Part shown: positions 9,203-16,871 of the stretch, piece after piece
How positions within the stretch are numbered: the first letter of the stretch is position 1
How the letters are laid out: each line of letters begins with the position of its first letter
Origin: Chryseobacterium gleum
GTDB taxonomy: Bacteria > Bacteroidota > Bacteroidia > Flavobacteriales > Schleiferiaceae
NCBI GenBank assembly: GCA_945883565.1
Contig: CAMCXO010000002.1
Location: 62,001 to 126,000 of the forward strand
Reading direction: 5' to 3'
Length of the DNA: 64,000 bases
The notes under the pieces: generated by a model
Databases searched by the model: none
What the model saw: only the letters and a program-made list of their open reading frames with translations
What the model was told of the DNA's origin: nothing
Program-made: the position numbers and the translations under genes

Positions 9203-10087
9203 TTATTTATAATCCTGATTAAAGCCATTGCGGTTGTAAACGACGAAAGGCTTTTCGTCAAGTAATTGCAAAAAGGCTTTGTTAAAAGGTTTAAAAAAAG
9301 CATCAAGCAAGTTTTCTGCTTTGGTAAGAGCGGGGCCTTGGGCTTTTTCTTTTTCCGAAAACAGCTGATGCAATCGGTCAATAACAAAAGCCATCAATTG
9401 ATTTTTTGGCGCAAGCCGTTCTAGTTTGATGAGCCACTTTTTCCCTGAATTTTGTTTGGGTTTTAGGCCCAGTTGTGCCGAAACAAAGCCGCTGTCGACA
9501 CCTAAATATTGATAAACGAATTGCATTACCTCTTTAGGTTTTTTGGCTACATCTGAGTAGTTAATAATGGCAATTTGTTCGGCCGCGAAATGCTTCAAAT
9601 AGTTTTGAAGATGCTGGGCATAATTGCCGTAGTGAAGCAATTCGAGCAAAGGACTTCCCGCCTGAGTTTCCAAGCCCTTAGGCAATTTATCGATAACATT
9701 ATTTAATGCATCGGCTAATGCATTCTCTGCAATTTGGAGTTTGTTTTTTCTAAAATACCAGTAATAAGCGCTTAGGGCTCTCTTACTCGGATTGCGGACC
9801 ACCAAAATGAGTTTTACATCGGGGTAACGCGTTTTTACCAATTCTGGCGACTCGGGACATACAATATATTCTACAGACACATCGCCATTGATACCCGGTT
9901 TGCTATCGGATATTAAGGATTCGTACCATTCGTAGCCCCCTTGTTTAAATAAGTCACCGCCTATGAACTCTATTTCTTTTTTGCTTTCAGGCAGATTAAT
10001 GTTGGGGTGGTCTTTCAGGCAGTTGTACATCCAAGAGGTTGCACTTTTCTGAGAGCCAATAACCAAAAAGTCGATTTTCTTTTTCAC
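9203..10087 (-). CDS. Sulfotransferase family protein (3 of 4)
   Basis: Predicted PAPS-dependent sulfotransferase of the heparan N-/O-sulfotransferase-like type. The 5'-phosphosulfate loop is GSQKSATSWMYN starting near residue 11, followed by the characteristic acidic KEIEF segment where Lys/Glu contact the acceptor. The 3'-phosphate motif is VVRNPSKRALSAYYW. At 294 aa it is full length and cytoplasmic. It lies directly after the Wzy polymerase gene with a 9-base gap. Confidence 0.85.
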   Translation of the reverse strand: MKKKIDFLVIGSQKSATSWMYNCLKDHPNINLPESKKEIEFIGGDLFKQGGYEWYESLISDSKPGINGDVSVEYIVCPESPELVKTRYPDVKLILVVRNPSKRALSAYYWYFRKNKLQIAENALADALNNVIDKLPKGLETQAGSPLLELLHYGNYAQHLQNYLKHFAAEQIAIINYSDVAKKPKEVMQFVYQYLGVDSGFVSAQLGLKPKQNSGKKWLIKLERLAPKNQLMAFVIDRLHQLFSEKEKAQGPALTKAENLLDAFFKPFNKAFLQLLDEKPFVVYNRNGFNQDYK

Positions 10088-10096
10088 TTGAGTGGT

Positions 10097-11509
10097 TTAA
10101 ACAGGTTTGTTCATGAAGCGAATGGCCAGCCATGAGGGGATGTAAAGTTGCAGCGCATCTATTATGCCTTGGTTAACAGAACTACTCAACATAATTATGC
10201 AAGTGCTTAATAAGAAGGCGATGTACAAAAGTATGCTGCTTGGGTAAGCTATGTTATGGTTGGTGAAGGTTTTATAGAGTACGGCCAACCAACGCCCAAA
10301 CAAAAACATTCCGATAATAAGGCCAACGGCCCCGAAGTTTAAATAAAATTCAGCAAACAATCCTGGAGGAATGCCCATTGAAAGGTCGGGGTCGACATTG
10401 TAAACCTTTAGGGCAATCTCTTTCCCCACATTGATTACCGGTTTTCCGGGCCAAAGGGTTCTGGGAATAGGAGCCACTAAAATGGACGAGAGCGAACTTC
10501 CCCACTTGTATTCCAGATTTTCAGGAACAGACTGAATAACATGACCGGTTTTAGAAATGTCCAGAAGATTTCGGTTGAAAATCAAGGGATCGAGAACTCC
10601 CTGTTCTTGACCCGCGCCTTGACCCGCCCATTTTTCAAGCCTTAATTGGGTCATATAGTTAAACACCAGAATGCCAAAAATGGCAAGACCAGCTAAAACG
10701 CCTGGGTTTACTTTTCTGTACACCGAAAAAATAACCAATGCGTTGAACACAATGAGGCCTAAACTTGACCGGCTGCTGGTAAAAAACGGGAAGAAAATAC
10801 TGAATAGAAAACTGATGATCATTAGCCAAAAACCAGGGCCTTTTAAAGGCTGTTTTTGATCGAGCCAGTGAATGAGGCTTATGTAAAACGCCAATTTAGC
10901 CAGTCCGGCCAACCAACGGTAATAGCCCAAAGCCGCAAATTTGTATTCGCCTTCCACTTGAAGGTGCTTTTTACCAGCTGATGCGCTAATCTCTTGCAGT
11001 ACGTTGCCCAGCCCCATACGTTGTACAAACAGCACAGTACCCAAAACGCCCAATGCCAAGAACACGAAAACCACCAAATGCACTCTCCCCGGTTGCCAAT
11101 CGCTATTCTGCGATTTCATCAAAAGCCGGTTCATCCAGGGCTTTATTTTCAAAGGAAGCGTAAAAGCCAACAACATTAAAAAGGTGCCAATAAAAACATA
11201 TAAAGTGGGCAATAAAAAATGGTCGATGTCTTTACCTGCAAAAAACAAATGCAAAGTTTGTTCGCTTCGTATGTGAACCATATAAAAGCTTCTCAAAAAA
11301 ATGCCTACAAATACATTGAAAACAATAAGAATCAATGGATGGTAAAAGGTGAGGTTTTTTTGAAATAAAATAAAAATGTTCAAGGTTAGAAACGTAGCGC
11401 TGGTTAGAAGCATAAAAAGCGAATCCTGCCCATTGAAATTCAGGATTTCATTGGCCATAAAACCAATCATTATAGCGAGAGCCGTAAATCCCAGGGCTTT
11501 TTGAATCAC
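10097..11509 (-). CDS. O-antigen/oligosaccharide repeat-unit polymerase (Wzy-like)
   Basis: Polytopic inner-membrane protein (470 aa, roughly 10-12 hydrophobic helices by eye). It has a large polar loop at about residues 280-370 (containing QGVLDPLIFNRN and PIPRTLWPGKP) before the last helices, the layout of Wzy polymerases. The PRTLWPGKP segment is seen in Bacteroidota oligosaccharide repeat-unit polymerases. It should link lipid-linked repeat units in the periplasm after flipping. A flippase in the same operon and a PglC-like initiator support a Wzx/Wzy pathway. Wzy proteins are poorly conserved, so the call rests on topology and context. Confidence 0.75.
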   Translation of the reverse strand: MIQKALGFTALAIMIGFMANEILNFNGQDSLFMLLTSATFLTLNIFILFQKNLTFYHPLILIVFNVFVGIFLRSFYMVHIRSEQTLHLFFAGKDIDHFLLPTLYVFIGTFLMLLAFTLPLKIKPWMNRLLMKSQNSDWQPGRVHLVVFVFLALGVLGTVLFVQRMGLGNVLQEISASAGKKHLQVEGEYKFAALGYYRWLAGLAKLAFYISLIHWLDQKQPLKGPGFWLMIISFLFSIFFPFFTSSRSSLGLIVFNALVIFSVYRKVNPGVLAGLAIFGILVFNYMTQLRLEKWAGQGAGQEQGVLDPLIFNRNLLDISKTGHVIQSVPENLEYKWGSSLSSILVAPIPRTLWPGKPVINVGKEIALKVYNVDPDLSMGIPPGLFAEFYLNFGAVGLIIGMFLFGRWLAVLYKTFTNHNIAYPSSILLYIAFLLSTCIIMLSSSVNQGIIDALQLYIPSWLAIRFMNKPV

Positions 11510-12393
11510 TTTTCGTTGTTTAGCGAAAGGCTTTTATACACGGTAATGTCGTCGGCCAAAATATTCTCAAGATGTGCTTTTGCAAAAGGGCTTATTGGCG
11601 GAATTTCTATTTGAGTGGCTATTCCTTGAACGGCTTTTTGCCTAAATTTCCCCAATAAACTTCTGATCGATTGAGGTAACATTTTAGCCAGAGTACTGTT
11701 TTGGGCTTTGGTAATTGTGCGCATCAAGCTGCGGTTTTCTACATCAAATTGCTCGTTATAGCGTTTGCCTAGATCCATTTGATCGAAAGGTAGAAAATCG
11801 ATACCCAAAAAGTTAGCTAAGTACTTAAAATGGGTTTTTGGCTCTTGAGAAAAAGCTTTATGGTCGATTACCATTAAGCGTTCTTTTGGAAAAATAGCTT
11901 TAAACCGTTCTAAATGTTGGCCATAACGGCTAACTTGAACGAAGTATCTAAATCGCGGGTGATTTTCTTTGAGCATTTGATCAAAATCGGGAAAATCGAA
12001 GCCCAGCTTTTGTTCTTGCCAATAATGAGAATACGTACGCGCCACGGGTTCGCGCAGCATGAGAATGATTTTAACATTTGGCAGGTGGCTGTTTATCAGC
12101 TCGGCAGAGTCGTGATTGCCAAAATAAACGGTTGAAGCTTCACCTAAAATTTGACCAGGCATAGATGCCTTCCACAAATCGGAATACCATGTAAAGCCTT
12201 TGCTGTAGGTGCCGCCTTGCCTTGGTCCATCGCCGGTAATAGCTTTTTCCATATCGCCTTTAAGCCGGGTAAAAAATCGAGGTTCTTTAATGCTCGACAT
12301 ACAAATGCCCTCATGGTCGTTGAGGATGTTGGCCAACGCGGTGGTGCCGCATTTGGGGGCACCGGCTATTATGAAATGCGGTGTTTTGTTCAC
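11506..12393 (-). CDS. Sulfotransferase family protein (4 of 4)
   Basis: Predicted PAPS-dependent sulfotransferase. The 5'-phosphosulfate loop is GAPKCGTTALAN (residues about 11-22), followed by the KEPRFF acceptor-side motif. The 3'-phosphate motif is MLREPVARTYSHYWQEQ, as in the NDST/heparan sulfotransferase superfamily. Length 295 aa, cytoplasmic. It overlaps the flippase gene upstream and the polymerase gene downstream by 4 bases each (ATGA at both junctions), so it is fully embedded in the polymer-assembly operon. Confidence 0.87.
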   Translation of the reverse strand: MNKTPHFIIAGAPKCGTTALANILNDHEGICMSSIKEPRFFTRLKGDMEKAITGDGPRQGGTYSKGFTWYSDLWKASMPGQILGEASTVYFGNHDSAELINSHLPNVKIILMLREPVARTYSHYWQEQKLGFDFPDFDQMLKENHPRFRYFVQVSRYGQHLERFKAIFPKERLMVIDHKAFSQEPKTHFKYLANFLGIDFLPFDQMDLGKRYNEQFDVENRSLMRTITKAQNSTLAKMLPQSIRSLLGKFRQKAVQGIATQIEIPPISPFAKAHLENILADDITVYKSLSLNNEK

Positions 12394-13712
12394 GCTTTTG
12401 GTGTTTTGGCCGGAATGAACGGCAAAGTAACAATTCTAAATGCTTTCCAAACTTGAAAAACAGCTACTAGATTTTGTACAATCATAGCGGTCATAACCGC
12501 TATTGCGGCCCCTCGAGCACCATAAATGGGCATAAGAGCAAAAGCCGTTGCGGCTAAAACCAATAGGGATATAAAAATACTGTTGCGCATTTTGCGCTCG
12601 TGGCCACTCATCATCAATAAAAAGCCCACTGGACCACAAAGCACATTTACAAATTGACCAATGGTCATGAAACGCAGCATATCGCTCCCCCCATTAAAGC
12701 CCTTGCCAAAAAGACTCATAAAAAAATCGGGAAAAAAAATGAAGGCAATGAAAACGGGGGAGGCCAAAGCACTGATCATTAAAGTGGTTTTTCGACTGAT
12801 GCGTTGAATCTTACCCAACTCTCCTTTCGCGTACATGGCTGCAATTTTGGGTGCGAGAATGCTGTTGAAGGCTACCAGAAAAAAAGCCGTAAGCTGAGCG
12901 GTTCGTTTGGCAATTTCGAACTGACCGATATCGGCGGTATCTACCAAAAATAAAGGCATGAAGGTAGTGGGCAACCACATGATGCCTTGCTGAAATACAG
13001 ACGACCAAAACATGGGCCGAGAACTGGCCTGAAGCTCCTGTGTAGAAATGGCTTCGGGTTGTGGGGCAGCTTCTTTGTGCGTGTAAAGCCACCAGAAATA
13101 GGACGTTAGAGCCAAACTCAACCAGGAAGCAAACAAATATCCAAATGCAGCAGCGGTGTAATCGGTAGAGTAGCCGACATAAAAAAGGTAAAAAACCAAT
13201 GTCGCCAAAATGGGTACCACCACCCCATACAAAATGAGTCCAAGTTGAACTTTGCCAATGCCTTTTAGCGATTCGCAGGTATTTTGGAGCAATGCCAAAG
13301 GCAAAACAGCAAAGGCCATAATGCGAATAAGGGGGGCTATTTCGGTTTGTTTGTATAGATATTCGGCTAAAGGCTCGCTAAGAAGCCAAAGGGCTATGCT
13401 GCTTATGCCCCCAAAAATCAGCACTTTTTTAAAAGCATATTGCTGAACGGCCCGGGCCTTATGCCACTCGCCTAAAGCCACATATGAAGAAATAAATCTT
13501 AAAACCGTTCGGTCGAGTCCTCTTTTACTTAAAATAGACAAAATACTAAGGCCCGAAAAAGCTAAAAAAAACAATCCGGTTCCAGAGGCTCCGAGTTTCC
13601 GTGCTAAAAACCAATTAAATCCAAAACCAGCACCCACAGCCGCCACTTTCACCAACATCGAAAAAACGGCACCTTTGAAAATGCCCCTAACTTCTTTTTT
13701 TTCGTTCTCCAT
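12390..13712 (-). CDS. wzx: Oligosaccharide flippase (Wzx-like, MATE/MVF superfamily)
   Basis: Inner-membrane flippase predicted to move undecaprenyl-linked repeat units to the periplasm. It is 440 aa with 12-14 hydrophobic helices spread along the whole chain. The N-terminal segment GFGFNWFLARKLGASGTGLF matches the polysaccharide biosynthesis/MVF family signature. First gene of the polysaccharide operon: its ATG lies just after a terminator hairpin (13718-13749) that ends the upstream TonB receptor gene, so transcription should start anew here. Confidence 0.88.
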   Translation of the reverse strand: MENEKKEVRGIFKGAVFSMLVKVAAVGAGFGFNWFLARKLGASGTGLFFLAFSGLSILSILSKRGLDRTVLRFISSYVALGEWHKARAVQQYAFKKVLIFGGISSIALWLLSEPLAEYLYKQTEIAPLIRIMAFAVLPLALLQNTCESLKGIGKVQLGLILYGVVVPILATLVFYLFYVGYSTDYTAAAFGYLFASWLSLALTSYFWWLYTHKEAAPQPEAISTQELQASSRPMFWSSVFQQGIMWLPTTFMPLFLVDTADIGQFEIAKRTAQLTAFFLVAFNSILAPKIAAMYAKGELGKIQRISRKTTLMISALASPVFIAFIFFPDFFMSLFGKGFNGGSDMLRFMTIGQFVNVLCGPVGFLLMMSGHERKMRNSIFISLLVLAATAFALMPIYGARGAAIAVMTAMIVQNLVAVFQVWKAFRIVTLPFIPAKTPKA

Positions 13713-13717
13713 GGGCT

Positions 13718-13749
13718 AAAAAAAATGGGGTGCGAAGGTAGGCACCCCA
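13718..13749 (-). terminator. Rho-independent terminator with embedded promoter-like box
   Basis: On the minus strand an 8-bp perfect stem (TGGGGTGC / GCACCCCA, 8-base loop) is followed by eight Ts (13725-13718). It lies between the TonB receptor stop and the flippase start. The loop and 3' arm also read TACCTTCGCACCCC, one mismatch from the Bacteroidota -7 consensus TAnnTTTG. The same bases could therefore end one transcript and start the polysaccharide operon. Confidence 0.75.
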
Positions 13750-13776
13750 ATTCAAATTACGTTTATTAAAAGGGAA

Positions 13777-16680
13777 TTAAAGCTTCCAGGTTACACCAAG
13801 GGTTACTTCTCTATTGGGCTGGAAGCGTGTACGCATGTGGTCGAAATCGGCATTTGGGCGCTCAGTTAAATTGTTTTCAATAAAATCGTCCCAAACATCG
13901 CCATTCCATTTACCGTCAAAATTGTTATCTTGATAGTAAACAATAGGCAGATTTATTAAGTCGCGAAGGGTAATGTTGACACTTACTTTATCGTTGATTT
14001 CCTGAGAGTAACGAACGTCAATAACCGGACGAGGGTTTTCCCAAACGGGTTCTAATTGCAATTCTTTTATACCAGTAAGCACCACTCTGCGGCCGTATTG
14101 GTTGTAAAGCAGTACGATATCGGCCTTAAGTTTTTCAAATTTATAATCTAAGCCTACATTAATAATGTAAGGAGATTGTCCGATCATTGGGCGCTCGTAG
14201 GTGGTGCCATTGGGGTCAACCTGCTCAATAATACTTCTGATGTAAGAGTAGTTACCAAAAACCACAAAGTTTTTATAAGACTCGGGCAAGCCAAACAAAG
14301 CCAAATCGAAACGCCAGGTAAATTCTAAGCCGTAGTTATTGGCTTGAGGCGAGTTAACCCAAGTAATAAGAGTTACATCACCGGCTTCTCGTAGAGCTTT
14401 TTCTATGGGGTTGTCGAAAATCTTATAATACGCTCCAAGCGAGAACATCTGGCCTCGGCTCAAATAGTATTCGTAGCGCAAATCAAAGTTTTGAATATCG
14501 GTTTGAACTAAAGTGGTATTACCTTTTACGTCGAGGAAGAAGTCGAAATCAAAGAAGTCGAATGGCGCTATTTCTCTAAATTCCGGGCGAGATACTGCTT
14601 GTGAATAGCTCGCTCTTAGGTTTTGCTTTTCGTCAATACGGCCAATGAAGTTCAAAGAAGGCAAGAGGTTATCGAAATCGTTATCAATGTTTCGACTTAC
14701 TCCCGAAGGCGATATCCGAGCGAACAATTTCTGGTTGAAAATTTCATTACGCACCCCACCGGTTAATCGCAACCATTTGGTTACATCGAGGTCGAGCATA
14801 AGATAATAAGCCAAATTTGTGGATTCACCAATGTAACGGTCTTCGTAGCGCGTTATGTCGAGAAGCTGCACGCCTGTTGGGTGCACTACGTTGTTAAGAT
14901 CAAAAATTTGATCGATGGGTTGACGCGAAATGTCGGTATTGAACTGGTTTTGCTGCGTTGGGATGTAGCCCAAAACGCGTGCATCAAACAATCGGTCGCG
15001 GGTTTGGTAATACGCTCCGGTTTTAATGCTTTGCTTACGCCCCCAAATGCTGCGAGTAAATTTCACATTACCAAAGTAGTTGTTGTTGTCTTCACCCATT
15101 TCGCTCCAAAAACGTCCACCATCTTGAAGTTTTACGGTTTGTGGAATACCCCATTGGTAAATGTCTGGGTTATTGGGGTCAGCAGCCGGGTTGTTAAAAT
15201 AGCGCATACGTTTTAAGTCTGGTATGAAAGCATCCATACGGGCTAATGAGCCTCCCCAATCTACTTCAATGGTGTTTTTTTCGCCAGCATTAAACTTGTG
15301 TTTGCCCAAAAGTTGGTGTACCCTTAACTGGTTGGCTGAGTAATTAAATTCGTGACGGCGTATGTTAAATATGAATTGTTCTTCTTTATTCGGTTCAAAG
15401 CCATTGGATTCAAAGTAGCGGTTATCGCTTACAACCGAGAAAGAATTGTTGAGGGTTATTTGGCTGCTTCCGTATTTCACACTCAAATTAAGTAGAGCGC
15501 CCCAGTTGTTCGTTTGAACTATTTCGGCACGATCGGCTAATTCGCGGAATTCGGTTTCGCTATCGGGTTGGCCTGCCGGTGTGCGTGGACGGCCAAAGTC
15601 GGTAGATTCAATATCGGTTCCGGTGGTGCGGCTTCTGTAGTTTAAAGCAAGATTGCCTCCAAAACTCAACTTACCCTTTTCCCGTTTTAATCCGCCACTA
15701 AGATTAAGATCAAGGAATGGGAGCGCAGTAATTTCTTTGGGTTTCCAGTTGTTTATAAAGGAGCGGCTTAAATCGGTGGCGTCTGAGCTACGCGCACTTA
15801 AATCGGAACGGTTGTCGCGAACGGTGGCCAAATACTCATCAGGGAGTTGACGTTCGTCGGCCACCATTCCCCAACGGTCGGCTGCATATCCTTCATAAAA
15901 ATCGACACCGTTAAAGGTAACACCTAAGTTGGCTCCAGTGCTAAACTGAACGCGGGCATAGTCTTTATCGGGGAAGTTTCGGGTTTCCAATTGCACCAAG
16001 CCTCCGGCAAATTCGGCCGGCAAATCGGCTTGAGCTGTTTTATAAACGTATATATTTTCAATCATGGAAGTGGGGTAGAGGTCGAAAGAAAATACCTTTC
16101 GATCGGGCTCGCTGCTGGGCATGAGGGCGCCATTCACCATGGCCAAGTTGTATCGGTCGTTAAGCCCCCTTACAATGATGTATTTACCACTTTCGATGGT
16201 GGTACCGGAAGTCCGTTTTAGGATATCAGCCGAGTTATTGTCCGGCATTCGGCGAATTTGTTCGCTCGAAACCCCTTCTAGCATAACACTGCTGTTTTTC
16301 TGGGTTAGTTGTATGGCCTGAACCGAATTTCGAACCGCTTCGGCTGTTACCGTTACTTCTTTCAGTTCGTTGGTCGAAGCGCTCATGGCAATGTCGAGGG
16401 CTGTTCTTTGTCCAGGTTTTACAACCACTTTACTAACAGTGGTTTTTTGATAACCAATTAACTGTACGGTAACACTATATTCACCCGGGGGCAACCCTTG
16501 AATGGAGTAGAATCCGTCGAAATCGGTGTAGGTGCCTTTTTGCGTGTTCACACTTACGGCTGCGTTGAACAAGGCCTCTCCATCTTTTTTATCGAGAACT
16601 TTACCGCCAATTGAGCCATTTTGCGCGTGTAATAAGCCGCTTACTAAAAAGGCTATTACCCATAATGCCGTGTTTTTCAT
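13777..16680 (-). CDS. TonB-dependent receptor with carboxypeptidase-regulatory-like domain
   Basis: Outer-membrane TonB-dependent active transporter, 967 aa. It has a signal peptide (ending LLHAQ), a CarboxypepD_reg-like beta-sandwich at about 22-100 (GGKVLDKKDGEALFNAA), a plug domain at about 125-250 (RRMPDNNSADILKR, IIVRGLNDRYN), then a 22-strand-type barrel ending GVTWKL. I use the ATG at 16680, which starts a clean signal peptide, rather than a start 30 codons upstream. No SusD partner lies beside it; the divergent neighbour is a highly codon-biased T9SS protein, so the two may share a substrate or regulation. Substrate unknown. Confidence 0.9.
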   Translation of the reverse strand: MKNTALWVIAFLVSGLLHAQNGSIGGKVLDKKDGEALFNAAVSVNTQKGTYTDFDGFYSIQGLPPGEYSVTVQLIGYQKTTVSKVVVKPGQRTALDIAMSASTNELKEVTVTAEAVRNSVQAIQLTQKNSSVMLEGVSSEQIRRMPDNNSADILKRTSGTTIESGKYIIVRGLNDRYNLAMVNGALMPSSEPDRKVFSFDLYPTSMIENIYVYKTAQADLPAEFAGGLVQLETRNFPDKDYARVQFSTGANLGVTFNGVDFYEGYAADRWGMVADERQLPDEYLATVRDNRSDLSARSSDATDLSRSFINNWKPKEITALPFLDLNLSGGLKREKGKLSFGGNLALNYRSRTTGTDIESTDFGRPRTPAGQPDSETEFRELADRAEIVQTNNWGALLNLSVKYGSSQITLNNSFSVVSDNRYFESNGFEPNKEEQFIFNIRRHEFNYSANQLRVHQLLGKHKFNAGEKNTIEVDWGGSLARMDAFIPDLKRMRYFNNPAADPNNPDIYQWGIPQTVKLQDGGRFWSEMGEDNNNYFGNVKFTRSIWGRKQSIKTGAYYQTRDRLFDARVLGYIPTQQNQFNTDISRQPIDQIFDLNNVVHPTGVQLLDITRYEDRYIGESTNLAYYLMLDLDVTKWLRLTGGVRNEIFNQKLFARISPSGVSRNIDNDFDNLLPSLNFIGRIDEKQNLRASYSQAVSRPEFREIAPFDFFDFDFFLDVKGNTTLVQTDIQNFDLRYEYYLSRGQMFSLGAYYKIFDNPIEKALREAGDVTLITWVNSPQANNYGLEFTWRFDLALFGLPESYKNFVVFGNYSYIRSIIEQVDPNGTTYERPMIGQSPYIINVGLDYKFEKLKADIVLLYNQYGRRVVLTGIKELQLEPVWENPRPVIDVRYSQEINDKVSVNITLRDLINLPIVYYQDNNFDGKWNGDVWDDFIENNLTERPNADFDHMRTRFQPNREVTLGVTWKL

Positions 16681-16871
16681 GTAATGATGGTCTGCTAATT
16701 TGGAGCGCCAAAATAGCCCAGTTATTTGGGCTTTGATGGGCTCTGGAAACTTGCAACAAAAAGTTAACAAAGTAGAAGGTAGATCTCTTTTATTGCCGTT
16801 TTCTTAACATTAAGGAAACACTCAATCTACACACTACCATCACTTTTGAGCAAACCAAAAACCTCATTCAC

